64,000 nt of DNA from Candidatus Zixiibacteriota bacterium (GTDB lineage Bacteria > Zixibacteria > MSB-5A5 > GN15 > JAAZOE01), in contig JAZGGI010000049.1 in assembly GCA_036480375.1 (NCBI GenBank), positions 18,030 through 82,029 of the forward strand, in the 5' to 3' direction. The notes below the pieces were generated by a model. That model did not search any database and was not told where the DNA came from. It saw only the letters and a program-made list of their open reading frames with translations. Of the stretch, positions 1-8,525 are shown in pieces. How positions within the stretch are numbered: the stretch's first letter is position 1; every line of letters begins with the position of its first letter. Position numbers and translations under genes: made by a program.

Positions 1-114
1 AATGAAATCTACGCCTCGTATTTTGAAAATGATCCTCCGGCGCGCGCGGCTTTTGCCGTAGCGGCTTTGCCCTTGGGCGCCCGGGTGGAAATCGAAGCGA
101 TTGCCGCGTTATAG
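1..114 (+). CDS. RidA/YjgF family protein, C-terminal fragment
   Basis: The window opens inside a gene. Frame 1 reads 37 codons to TAG at 112-114. The tail contains [20 protein letters not shown], which matches the conserved C-terminal strand of RidA (reactive enamine/imine deaminase), where a PPARS.V.VA.LP.GA.VEIE pattern is typical and the Arg binds the substrate carboxylate. The family removes 2-aminoacrylate-type intermediates in the cytosol. The start and most of the fold lie upstream of the window, so only the family can be named. Confidence 0.75.
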   Translation, partial: NEIYASYFENDPPARAAFAVAALPLGARVEIEAIAAL

Positions 115-145
115 AGCTTAATTTCCTATTCGGGATTTATCTGAT

Positions 146-1327
146 ATGTTTTCGAATAGAAATATTGCTGTCTATCTTTCTTGCGAAGGGATCCTGTCCG
201 CCTTCGGAGGGTTCATCCTTCCGATTTATGTTCTCTATTTCCGCGTTTACGATATTACACTATTTGAAATCGCTATCCTGGCGGCTGTCTTTGAAGCCTC
301 GGTATTGCTTTTCGAAATCCCCACCGGGCTTTTGGCCGATCGATTTGGCCGAAAGCTTTCGGTCAATATCGGCTTTGTGCTATTCTCTATCAGCGGTATG
401 ATTTTTATCGTGTATCGAGATTTTACCGGTTTTCTTCTTGCTGAAATTTTATTCGGCCTGGCTGAAGCCTTTATATCCGGAGCCGGCGAAGCCCTGGCGG
501 TGGATTCGATTAAAAATGAAAATCGTGACGAAGTTATTAAACGATTGTTTTCTAACCGCGGCCGCGTCAGAATAGCAATTACTTCAGTTGCTATGATTGC
601 CGCCGGATATTTTTACTCCCAAAATATCTCGATTACGTTCTATCCGGTTCTGTTGGGCGGTTTGGCCGGGCTGGGTTTATCATCGCTTTATAAGTCGCAG
701 GGGAGAGGACAATTTGAAAATCCCGGATTTGCCGAACCTCTCAGGCAACTTTTCATTCACATTCGCAAACCCGGTTTTATCAAAATTACTTTCGTAACAG
801 CTATAATTGCAAATTTTGCCTTTGAAGGCGTCGATCAATTCTGGCAGGTGCTCGCGTCGGAATCTGCTAATATTGACACAAGTTATTTCGGAATCATAAC
901 CGCCGCGGGAGCCATTCTCGCCTTTATCCTGATCGGGCCGGTAACCAAAAAACACACCGCCAATATATCTTCGCTTCTTAATATTCTCCTCCTGGCCGGA
1001 TTGATTATTTATTTTATGCCCCTTGCTCCGGCCCTGATTTTGGCAGCAATGATTACTTTGTTCTTTGTCATTAAGGAAATAGTCGCGTCTCTGTTTTCGG
1101 TGTCGATTAATATCTCGATAGGGTCCATCGGGAGGGCCACGTTTTTGTCGGGATTTAATATGGCTTGCTCCACCGGGGAAGTTTTTTCTGGGATTTTGAT
1201 TGGCTTTATCGCTTCAAAGTTGGGACTTGAAGGCGTCTTTATGATTTGCGGAGCCGTCCTGATATTCTTCGTCCTGCCGTCGATCGCGAAGTTATATATT
1301 TCGCGCAAAGAACAAAAAAATCATTAG
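146..1327 (+). CDS. Major facilitator superfamily transporter
   Basis: A 393-residue protein with about 12 hydrophobic helices and almost no soluble domain, the usual size of an MFS carrier. The loop after the second helix carries GLLADRFGRK, the classic MFS motif A (G-x-x-x-D-R-x-G-R-R/K) that gates the N-terminal half. It should sit in the inner membrane and exchange a small solute. The substrate cannot be read from sequence; similar proteins are often annotated as drug or sugar effluxers. It follows the RidA gene by 31 bases and may share its transcript. Antisense frames here are shadows. Confidence 0.85.
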   Translation: MFSNRNIAVYLSCEGILSAFGGFILPIYVLYFRVYDITLFEIAILAAVFEASVLLFEIPTGLLADRFGRKLSVNIGFVLFSISGMIFIVYRDFTGFLLAEILFGLAEAFISGAGEALAVDSIKNENRDEVIKRLFSNRGRVRIAITSVAMIAAGYFYSQNISITFYPVLLGGLAGLGLSSLYKSQGRGQFENPGFAEPLRQLFIHIRKPGFIKITFVTAIIANFAFEGVDQFWQVLASESANIDTSYFGIITAAGAILAFILIGPVTKKHTANISSLLNILLLAGLIIYFMPLAPALILAAMITLFFVIKEIVASLFSVSINISIGSIGRATFLSGFNMACSTGEVFSGILIGFIASKLGLEGVFMICGAVLIFFVLPSIAKLYISRKEQKNH

Positions 1328-1383
1328 AAAATTCAAGATAGCTCACTCTATTTTCCGCCCCGAATTATTTGCTGAAAAACCAC

Positions 1384-1412
1384 TTGACAAAAACAATTTT
1401 TTGTCTTTTTTA
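1384..1412 (+). promoter_or_regulatory. Candidate promoter of the nuo operon
   Basis: A perfect TTGACA (1384-1389) is followed after 17 bases by TTTTTA (1407-1412), about 75 bases before the nuoA start. The -35 box is consensus and the -10 box is weak. This is the only sigma70-like site seen between the MFS gene and the operon. Confidence 0.4.
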
Positions 1413-1485
1413 ACAGCTTAATTTGAGGCCGGTATGTGAAATTCGTCACATAGACAATATAGTTCCGGCATCGGGAGATTTGAAT

Positions 1486-1842
1486 ATGCCTGCTCAGTAT
1501 TTGGCAGTGTTGATTTTTATTCTGGTTGGCACCGGCCTTGTGATTTTTACATTTTTTCTATCTCGGCTGATCCGCCCCCGCAATCCTTATCAGGTAAAAA
1601 ACGAGACATACGAATGCGGCGTACCGATTTTCGGCGAAAGCTGGACGCAGTTCAACAACCGTTTTTATATTTTCGGCCTGATTTTCGTTATATTCGATGT
1701 CGAAGCGGTTTTTCTGTTTCCCTGGGCAGTAGCATATAAATCTTTGGGATTTTTTGCGCTAATCGAAATGGTGATTTTCATTGCCATACTATTGGTCGGC
1801 CTGGTCTATGCCTGGAAGAAGGGAGCTTTGAAATGGGTGTGA
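1486..1842 (+). CDS. nuoA: NADH-quinone oxidoreductase subunit A
   Basis: A 118-residue, three-helix membrane subunit of respiratory complex I. The first loop holds NETYECGVP, with the conserved Cys of NuoA/ND3, followed by the F.VIFDVE helix whose acidic residues contribute to the quinone channel. I chose ATG 1486 over the upstream ATG at 1423 because GGGAG (1473-1477) lies 8 bases before it and because NuoA proteins start just before the first helix. The end overlaps nuoB by 10 bases. It heads an operon with the gene order of 11-subunit complex I. Confidence 0.93.
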   Translation: MPAQYLAVLIFILVGTGLVIFTFFLSRLIRPRNPYQVKNETYECGVPIFGESWTQFNNRFYIFGLIFVIFDVEAVFLFPWAVAYKSLGFFALIEMVIFIAILLVGLVYAWKKGALKWV

Positions 1843-2339
1843 TCAAAAAGCTTCCGGTATATGCCGAAAAAGTCCCCGGCGGCGGGATAATTACCACACA
1901 GTTAAATAAAGTGTTTACGCTGACTCAGGCCAAATCGCTCTGGTATCTGTTGTTTGGCACCGCCTGCTGTGCAATTGAACTGATGGCGACCGGAGCCTCC
2001 CGATATGATTTTGACCGGCTGGGAATGATTTTCAGGGCCTCGCCGCGCCAGTCCGATTTAATAATCGTCGCCGGAACGGTGACTTACAAAATGGCGCCGG
2101 TCGTAAAGCGTCTCTACGATCAAATGGCCGAACCCCGCTATGTTCTGGCGATGGGCGGATGCGCCTGCGGAGGGGGACCGTTCTATTACGACAGCTATTC
2201 CGTTTTGCGCGGAATCGATAAAGTTATCCCCGTTGACGTTTATGTTCCGGGTTGTCCGCCACGGCCGGAAGCTTTGCTTCATGGCTGTCTTGAAGTGGGC
2301 AAAAAAATCAGAACTCAGAAAATGGATGATTGGAGCTAA
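1833..2339 (+). CDS. nuoB: NADH-quinone oxidoreductase subunit B (N2 cluster)
   Basis: A 168-residue peripheral-arm subunit that carries the terminal 4Fe-4S cluster N2, the electron donor to quinone. The ligands are visible: the tandem Cys pair in [11 protein letters not shown], one Cys in MGGCACGGG and one in PGCPPRPEA. Length and motifs are normal for the family. It overlaps nuoA and is followed 10 bases later by nuoC, so translation is probably coupled. Confidence 0.96.
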   Translation: MGVIKKLPVYAEKVPGGGIITTQLNKVFTLTQAKSLWYLLFGTACCAIELMATGASRYDFDRLGMIFRASPRQSDLIIVAGTVTYKMAPVVKRLYDQMAEPRYVLAMGGCACGGGPFYYDSYSVLRGIDKVIPVDVYVPGCPPRPEALLHGCLEVGKKIRTQKMDDWS

Positions 2340-2349
2340 GTAGAATTTG

Positions 2350-2823
2350 ATGACTAAAGCCGAGCTCCTTGATTATATAAAAGAAAACTTCTCGGGCGAG
2401 TTGGAAGTTATCGAAAACGAGCACCCTGAGCCGTATTTTATCGTTAAGGCTCAGGACCTGGTCGAATTTTCCCGCTTCATCCACGACGACGAGAGACTTC
2501 TCATGACGTTTTTGATGAATCTCTCGGCGGTTGATACGACCGAACAGTTTGAAATCGTCTATAATGTCTGCTCCTATCGTTTCAAGCATCGCATATATTT
2601 CAAAATCATTTTCGATTACATTAAGCCGGAATTTGATTCCGTGATAGACGTCTGGAGAGCGGCCGACTGGTACGAGAGAGAAATCTGGGAGCTTTTCGGT
2701 ATCAACGTCAAGGGGCATCCGAACCTGAAACGATTCCTGCTCCCCGATGACTGGGATGACGGTTATCCGATGAGAAAAGGCTGGCAGGGCAAAAACGTGA
2801 TACCAATGCCGGAAAGAAAGTAA
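2350..2823 (+). CDS. nuoC: NADH-quinone oxidoreductase subunit C
   Basis: A 157-residue 30-kDa subunit of the complex I connecting module. The family signature is visible in the segment around WYEREIWELFGI, followed by HPNLKRFLLPDDW. NuoC is separate from NuoD here, not fused as in enterobacteria. ATG 2350 is preferred to the adjacent in-frame TTG at 2347. The stop overlaps the nuoD start in a TAATG arrangement (2821-2825). Confidence 0.94.
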   Translation: MTKAELLDYIKENFSGELEVIENEHPEPYFIVKAQDLVEFSRFIHDDERLLMTFLMNLSAVDTTEQFEIVYNVCSYRFKHRIYFKIIFDYIKPEFDSVIDVWRAADWYEREIWELFGINVKGHPNLKRFLLPDDWDDGYPMRKGWQGKNVIPMPERK

Positions 2824-3932
2824 TGCCGAAAGATTTGCGCACAGAGCGAATGGTCATCAACATGGGCCCGCATCACCCGTCCACGCACGGAGTCTGCCGC
2901 CTGATTTTGATCATCGACGGCGAAGAAATCATTGATTGCGAACCGGTTATCGGGTATTTGCATCGCTCCATAGAAAAAATGTGCGAAAACCGCACCTATT
3001 TCCAATGCCTGCCTCTGATGGATCGCTTCGAATACGTTACTTCAATGTCATGCAGCTGGGCGTTTGCGTTAGCCGCTGAAAAGCTGACAGATTTGGAAGT
3101 TCCCGAACGAGCCGAATATCTCCGGGTTATCATGGGCGAGCTCAACCGTATCGCGAGCCATTTATTATGTATCGGTGTAACGGGTCTGGATTTGGGCGCC
3201 CTGACTCCTTTCCTGTACACTTTCCGCGAACGGGAATTGATCCTCGACCTCTTTGAAATGACCTGTGGACAGCGTTTGACTTACAATTATATAAGGATGG
3301 GCGGTGTCTCCAAAGATATCCCGACGGAATTTATTCCCAAATGCCGTGAATTTCTCGACATCATCGACATCAAATGCGATGACTACGAAAAAGTATTGAC
3401 AGAAAATCCAATCTGGATCGCCCGCAACAAGGGCATTGGCATCATCACTGAGAAAATGGTTTATGATTACGCTGTGTCCGGCCCCTCTGCTCGCGCTTCC
3501 GGCGTTTCGTTTGACATTCGCAAAGACGACACATATTCAATTTATGATAGATTTAATTTCGATGCCGTTGTCTATCACGGATGCGATTCCTACGACCGCT
3601 ACCGTGTCCGGATGGGCGAAATTCGTCAATCGGCCCGGATAATCAGGCAGGCTCTTGACCAGCTTCCCGAAGGACCGATTACCGCTAAAGCGGCAATAAT
3701 GACCTTCAAGACTAAAAAAGGCGAGGTCTATTCTCGTATTGAAAATTCGCGCGGAGAAATGGGTATCCATTTAATATCTGACGGTACTAAAAAGCCGTTC
3801 AGGGTTCGCGCTCGCGGCGGCAGTTATAATCATTTACTGGCGACCCCCGAAATTGTTAAGGGTCTGAAAATCGCCGATCTGGTGGCGATTTTTGCCTCAC
3901 TTGATATTATTATGCCGGAGATTGACAGATAA
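2823..3932 (+). CDS. nuoD: NADH-quinone oxidoreductase subunit D
   Basis: A 369-residue 49-kDa subunit that forms the quinone-binding pocket with NuoB. The N-terminal NMGPHHPSTHGVCRL is the conserved loop with the quinone-binding His. The C-terminus ends in SLDIIMPEIDR, the usual -DR end of the family. It is descended from the NiFe-hydrogenase large subunit but has lost the metal-binding Cys pairs. It overlaps nuoC by one base and nuoH by one base. Confidence 0.96.
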   Translation: MPKDLRTERMVINMGPHHPSTHGVCRLILIIDGEEIIDCEPVIGYLHRSIEKMCENRTYFQCLPLMDRFEYVTSMSCSWAFALAAEKLTDLEVPERAEYLRVIMGELNRIASHLLCIGVTGLDLGALTPFLYTFRERELILDLFEMTCGQRLTYNYIRMGGVSKDIPTEFIPKCREFLDIIDIKCDDYEKVLTENPIWIARNKGIGIITEKMVYDYAVSGPSARASGVSFDIRKDDTYSIYDRFNFDAVVYHGCDSYDRYRVRMGEIRQSARIIRQALDQLPEGPITAKAAIMTFKTKKGEVYSRIENSRGEMGIHLISDGTKKPFRVRARGGSYNHLLATPEIVKGLKIADLVAIFASLDIIMPEIDR

Positions 3933-4963
3933 TGGAACTGAAACCGGTATTTGACTGGCTGGGAGAACTTTTAGTCTCGATAGGACTAAGTCCATACTGG
4001 AATGCCATTATAAAAAACGCCGTCCTGGCATTGGTCGTCTTCGGATTACTATCTTTGATTGCTCTGTTCCTTGTTTGGTGGGAACGCAAAGTTTCAGCTC
4101 ATATTCAGCAGCGGTACGGGCCAATGATGACCGGTTGGCACGGAGTTCTCCAAACCATTGCCGACGCCCTCAAACTGATTCAAAAAGAAGACCTTACCCC
4201 CACATTAGCCGACCGCTCCGTCTTTTTCTGGGCTCCCGTTATCTGTTTCGTAAGCGCTTTTGCCGCTTACGTGGTCATTCCCTTCGGCGATGGGCTCATC
4301 GTTTCGGATTTGAATATCGGAATTCTCTATATAATCGCGATAACGACTTTTACCATAATCGCTCTTTTGATGGCCGGGTGGGGATCAAATAATAAATATG
4401 CCTTATTGGGAGGTATGCGTTCGGCCGCTCAGGCGGTCAGCTATGAAGTTCCGTTGGCGCTTTCGATTCTCGGAGTCGTCATGGTCACCGGATCGATGTC
4501 GATGAATGACATCGTTGTGGCTCAATCAGGCTGGGGCGGTTTCCGATGGAATATATTTTTCCAGCCCCTCGGTTTTGTGATTTACATCATCGCCGCTACC
4601 GCCGAAGCCAACCGCACTCCGTTTGATATTCCCGAAGCCGAACAGGAACTGGTGGCCGGATTCAATATCGAATACTCGGGAATGAAATTCGCCATGTTTT
4701 TCCTGGCCGAGTTTATAAATATGTTCACCGTTTCGGCAATTGCCGCGACGGTATTTTTGGGCGGCTGGAACGGCCCGTTCTTCCCGTCATGGATGTGGTT
4801 TTTGGGCAAGACGCTCTTTGTCGTCTTTTTACTCATGCTCTTCCGCTGGACTTATCCGCGTGTCAGAGTCGATCAATTAATGGAATTTGCCTGGAAGGTG
4901 CTGTTGCCCCTTGCGTTTTTGAATATTTTGTGGGTCGGGATTCTTGAATGGTTAAGCTGGTAA
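3932..4963 (+). CDS. nuoH: NADH-quinone oxidoreductase subunit H
   Basis: A 343-residue membrane subunit with about 8 helices that joins the peripheral arm to the proton-pumping arm and forms the quinone entry chamber. WWERKVSAHIQQRYGP and the EANRTPFDIPEAEQELVAGF loop are the two most conserved NuoH segments. Length is typical. The end overlaps nuoI by 16 bases. Confidence 0.96.
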   Translation: MELKPVFDWLGELLVSIGLSPYWNAIIKNAVLALVVFGLLSLIALFLVWWERKVSAHIQQRYGPMMTGWHGVLQTIADALKLIQKEDLTPTLADRSVFFWAPVICFVSAFAAYVVIPFGDGLIVSDLNIGILYIIAITTFTIIALLMAGWGSNNKYALLGGMRSAAQAVSYEVPLALSILGVVMVTGSMSMNDIVVAQSGWGGFRWNIFFQPLGFVIYIIAATAEANRTPFDIPEAEQELVAGFNIEYSGMKFAMFFLAEFINMFTVSAIAATVFLGGWNGPFFPSWMWFLGKTLFVVFLLMLFRWTYPRVRVDQLMEFAWKVLLPLAFLNILWVGILEWLSW

Positions 4964-5676
4964 AACAATTTACATCGGGGATATACAACCTGATTCTGGG
5001 ATTGCTTACGACAAGTAAACATCTCGGCCGCCATGCCATTACCATCCAGTATCCCAAGGAACGGTGGGAAATCCCCGAACGCTCGCGGGGCATGGTCGTT
5101 CTGCTGACCGATCTCGAAACCGGTAAATTAAATTGCACTGCCTGCCTGCTGTGCATGCGCGCCTGTCCCAGCGGAGCGATTGATATTGACTCTTATAAAG
5201 ATGAAAATAAAAAACGCCAGCTGAGTGACTTTTCCGTTGATTTCAACCTGTGCTGTTTCTGTGGATTGTGCGAAGACACCTGTAATTTCGCCGGAATAAA
5301 ACTCTCGACCAAATATGAATTCCCGGAATACGAAGGCGGCCTTTTAAAATATGATATGAAAAAGCTGGCTAAGCAGGGACTTGATGTACCCTATGAAAAG
5401 CCGGTTAAAAAGAAAAAACCGGTCAAGAAACCGGCGCCCAAACCGGATGAAGCCAAAGCCGAAGTGAAACCGGAAGAAAAACCAGCCGAGTCAAAAGCCG
5501 AAGAAAAACCGGCCGATGCTAATTCTGATGTGAAAGCCGAAGAAAAGCCGGCTGCCCCTGAAACTGAAGCAAAACCGCCTGAAACTCAGCCTGAACCGGA
5601 AACGCCAAAAGCCGAACCGGCACCGGAGAAAACAGAAACCGAAAATCCGCCGGAGAAAAATGAGGGTGAGGAGTAA
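4948..5676 (+). CDS. nuoI: NADH-quinone oxidoreductase subunit I with long charged C-terminal tail
   Basis: A 242-residue ferredoxin-like subunit. Residues ~50-120 carry two 4Fe-4S motifs (CTACLLCMRACPSG and CCFCGLCEDTC), clusters N6a and N6b. Typical NuoI ends soon after the second cluster, at roughly 160-180 residues. Here about 90 further residues form a low-complexity Lys/Pro/Glu/Ala tail made of EEKPA- and AEPKPE-like units. The tail stays in frame to the stop, 2 bases before nuoJ. It is probably disordered. In a complex lacking NuoEFG it could help dock an electron donor, but that is speculation. Confidence 0.94.
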   Translation: MVKLVKQFTSGIYNLILGLLTTSKHLGRHAITIQYPKERWEIPERSRGMVVLLTDLETGKLNCTACLLCMRACPSGAIDIDSYKDENKKRQLSDFSVDFNLCCFCGLCEDTCNFAGIKLSTKYEFPEYEGGLLKYDMKKLAKQGLDVPYEKPVKKKKPVKKPAPKPDEAKAEVKPEEKPAESKAEEKPADANSDVKAEEKPAAPETEAKPPETQPEPETPKAEPAPEKTETENPPEKNEGEE

Positions 5677-5678
5677 TT

Positions 5679-6191
5679 ATGGATCCGGTCGTATTTGTGA
5701 TTTTAAGTATTTGCATCATCGCTTCGGCCCTGGCCGTCGTGACGATGCGGAATATTTTCCACTGCGCTCTGGCCCTGATATTTTGCCTTTTTTGTATCGC
5801 CGGTTTATATGTCATGCTCAACGCCGAATTTTTGGCGGTTATTCAGGTTCTCCTCTACGTTGGCGCTGTGGCTATCCTGATGATTTTCGCCATCATGCTC
5901 ACTTCCCGATTGGCCGGACGCGAAACGAATATTTCCAATGAACAGCAGGTCATCGGTGGATTTCTCTCGCTAATTTTCTTAGTGACCATGGTCGGCTCGT
6001 ATTTAGGAATTCCGGGAATCGTTGATGGAACCTATTTCCGCCCAGCGATCGGAATGTTGCCGGCCAATAATACTCATGCAATCGGAACGCTGTTGATGAC
6101 CGACTTTGTTCTTCCTTTCGAACTGGTATCGGTACTTTTATTGGCGGCCCTAATCGGAGCAATCGTAATCGCGAGGCGGGAGGAAAACTGA
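5679..6191 (+). CDS. nuoJ: NADH-quinone oxidoreductase subunit J
   Basis: A 170-residue, five-helix membrane subunit (ND6 homologue). The third helix contains VLLYVGAVAILMIF, the conserved segment with the pi-bulge Tyr-Val-Gly that changes conformation during coupling. The final helix ends GAIVIARRE, also typical. It lies between nuoI (2-base gap) and nuoK (1-base gap). Confidence 0.94.
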   Translation: MDPVVFVILSICIIASALAVVTMRNIFHCALALIFCLFCIAGLYVMLNAEFLAVIQVLLYVGAVAILMIFAIMLTSRLAGRETNISNEQQVIGGFLSLIFLVTMVGSYLGIPGIVDGTYFRPAIGMLPANNTHAIGTLLMTDFVLPFELVSVLLLAALIGAIVIARREEN

Positions 6192-6192
6192 T

Positions 6193-6507
6193 ATGACCGG
6201 TCAAATGTTTTATATGTTTCTATTCCTGGCCGCCGTTCTCTTTTCTATCGGTCTGTTTGGAATTCTGACCCGGCGTAACGCCATCGCGATTTTAATGTCT
6301 CTGGAATTAATGTTTAACGCCGTCAACATAAATCTGGTGGTTTTCAATCGTTACACCAGCCTTAATGAATTAACCGGTCAAATTTTCGCGATATTTGTCA
6401 TCGTTGTCGCCGCCGCCGAAGCGACCGTGGGACTGGCCATTGTAATTCTCATATACCGGAGATGGCACAGTATTGACGCCGACCGGGTTAACTTAATGAA
6501 GTGGTAA
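6193..6507 (+). CDS. nuoK: NADH-quinone oxidoreductase subunit K
   Basis: A 104-residue, three-helix subunit (ND4L homologue). The second helix contains LMSLELMFNAVNINL with the essential Glu of the proton path. The third helix contains AAAEATVGLAI with the second conserved Glu. Size is standard for bacterial NuoK. Confidence 0.95.
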   Translation: MTGQMFYMFLFLAAVLFSIGLFGILTRRNAIAILMSLELMFNAVNINLVVFNRYTSLNELTGQIFAIFVIVVAAAEATVGLAIVILIYRRWHSIDADRVNLMKW

Positions 6508-6508
6508 T

Positions 6509-8518
6509 ATGCTGGATAATGCCTACATAATTGGTCTGCTGCCTCTTTTTGCTTTTGTTATTATTGTATTTTTCACGCGCTGGAAAGAAAATCTCTCGGC
6601 CGGAATATCAATTGGGGCCATTGGTCTGGGGTGGCTGATGTCGATTTGTGTCATGGCTCAAGTGATAATGCATGCCGGGCACGAAGCGTTTCGGCTTGAG
6701 AGGGCATTCGATATTGTCACTCTACCGGCCTTCCGCCTCGAACTCGGTTTCCTGATTGATCCCGTCGCGGCCATGATGCTTGTTGTCGTCACGACCGTAT
6801 CATTGATGATCCAGATATATTCCCTCGGCTATATGCACGGTGATCCCCGATTTTCGAGATATTTTGCCTACCTGTCGCTTTTCACGTTCTCAATGCTGGG
6901 ATTGGTTCTGGCCAACAATTTCTTTCTCATCTTCATCTTCTGGGAACTCGTCGGTCTCACGTCTTATCTTTTGATCGGTTTCTGGTTTGAGAAAAAATCG
7001 GCATCCGACGCGGGCAAAAAAGCGTTTATTACCACTAAAGTCGGTGATTTGGGATTCCTGTTGGGCCTGATGCTGATATATTACTATATCGGCTCATTCA
7101 ACTATAAAGAAGTTTTCGATGTTGTCGCCGCCGGAGGCGTTCCCACCGCGGCTTTGACTGCCATTGGAATTTGCATTTTCTGCGGAGCGGTCGGCAAATC
7201 GGCCCAGTTCCCGCTCCATGTCTGGCTTCCCGACGCGATGGAAGGCCCGACTCCGGTTTCAGCCTTGATTCATGCCGCCACGATGGTGGCCGCTGGCGTT
7301 TATCTCGTCGCCAAAACGATGGCTATCTACGTCGCCGCACCGGCCGCGGCCGAGGTTGTCGCCTGGATTGGCCTATTTACATCGTTATTTGCCGCCAGCA
7401 TTGCCTTGGTTCAAAATGATATCAAACGAGTATTAGCCTTTTCGACCTTATCACAGTTGGGCTATATGATAATGGCTCTCGGCCTGACTCATTTTGTCGC
7501 CGGTTCATTCCATCTGATGACGCACGCTTTCTTCAAAGCCCTGTTATTCCTCGGCGCCGGTTCGGTCATTCATGCCGTTCACACCAACGACATTCAACAA
7601 ATGGGCGGCCTGCTGGGCAAAATGAAAACGACGGCGATGACTTTCCTGATTGCCTGTCTGGCCATTGCCGGAATTCCTCCGCTGGCCGGGTTCTGGTCAA
7701 AAGATGAAATTATTGCCTCGACTCTGGGTCATCCGGTCTTTACCGTTGTGGCGCTTATGGTCGCTTTCATGACCGCCTTCTATATGTTCCGCCTGTTCTT
7801 CCTGACCTTCACCGGCAAACCGCGCGATCAGGAAAAATACGACCACGCCCATGAATCGCCCAAATCAATGACTTATCCGTTGATTTTCCTGGCTGTCATG
7901 TCAATCTGCGCCGGGTGGGTCGGTATTCCAAAGATTCCAGGAGTAATCGAAATTAAAGGATTTGCCTGGTATATTTATGGCGTTGGTGAGCATCCTCACA
8001 TACCAAGCGTTCATTGGCTTCCGATGATACTTTCAATCGTTATCGCCTCGTCGGGAATCTTTCTGGCCTACCTGATGTATTACAAGGGAAAAATTTCACC
8101 GGATGCGATGGCACAACGATTCAGCTTCGTTTACAAAGTCCTTTATAACAAATATTACATAGATGAATTTTACAATGCCGTAATCGTTCAGCCCTGTTAC
8201 TGGATGGCGCGTAATCTCTGGCGCTTTGACGCCGGCATCATCGACGGTTTGGTTAATCTGCAGGCAACTATCACAATCTGGCTGTCGGATGCCAAACAGT
8301 GGTTTGATGTCAATATCGTTGACGGCATTGTTAACGGCCTCGGTATAATTACCGACTGGTTCTCCGCGGCTTTGCGCCGCATACAAACCGGACGGCTGGC
8401 CCATTATCTTCTGGCCGTCGTTTTTGGACTGATACTGATAGCGCTTTTGTCCGCCTCTGACTTGCTGAATCAAGCTCTGATACACATCGGCATAATAGAG
8501 GGACAATTGGGAGGATAA
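6509..8518 (+). CDS. nuoL: NADH-quinone oxidoreductase subunit L
   Basis: A 669-residue antiporter-like proton-pumping subunit at the distal end of complex I. The core shows FWELVGLTSYLLIGFW with the conserved Glu, KSAQFPLHVWLPDAMEGPTP and a helix with NDIKRVLAFSTLSQLGY, all diagnostic of NuoL/ND5. The ~130-residue C-terminal extension that follows the antiporter core forms the lateral helix HL and a final anchor helix. Start and stop are one base from nuoK and 7 bases from nuoM. Confidence 0.96.
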   Translation: MLDNAYIIGLLPLFAFVIIVFFTRWKENLSAGISIGAIGLGWLMSICVMAQVIMHAGHEAFRLERAFDIVTLPAFRLELGFLIDPVAAMMLVVVTTVSLMIQIYSLGYMHGDPRFSRYFAYLSLFTFSMLGLVLANNFFLIFIFWELVGLTSYLLIGFWFEKKSASDAGKKAFITTKVGDLGFLLGLMLIYYYIGSFNYKEVFDVVAAGGVPTAALTAIGICIFCGAVGKSAQFPLHVWLPDAMEGPTPVSALIHAATMVAAGVYLVAKTMAIYVAAPAAAEVVAWIGLFTSLFAASIALVQNDIKRVLAFSTLSQLGYMIMALGLTHFVAGSFHLMTHAFFKALLFLGAGSVIHAVHTNDIQQMGGLLGKMKTTAMTFLIACLAIAGIPPLAGFWSKDEIIASTLGHPVFTVVALMVAFMTAFYMFRLFFLTFTGKPRDQEKYDHAHESPKSMTYPLIFLAVMSICAGWVGIPKIPGVIEIKGFAWYIYGVGEHPHIPSVHWLPMILSIVIASSGIFLAYLMYYKGKISPDAMAQRFSFVYKVLYNKYYIDEFYNAVIVQPCYWMARNLWRFDAGIIDGLVNLQATITIWLSDAKQWFDVNIVDGIVNGLGIITDWFSAALRRIQTGRLAHYLLAVVFGLILIALLSASDLLNQALIHIGIIEGQLGG

Positions 8519-8525
8519 AACCAAA

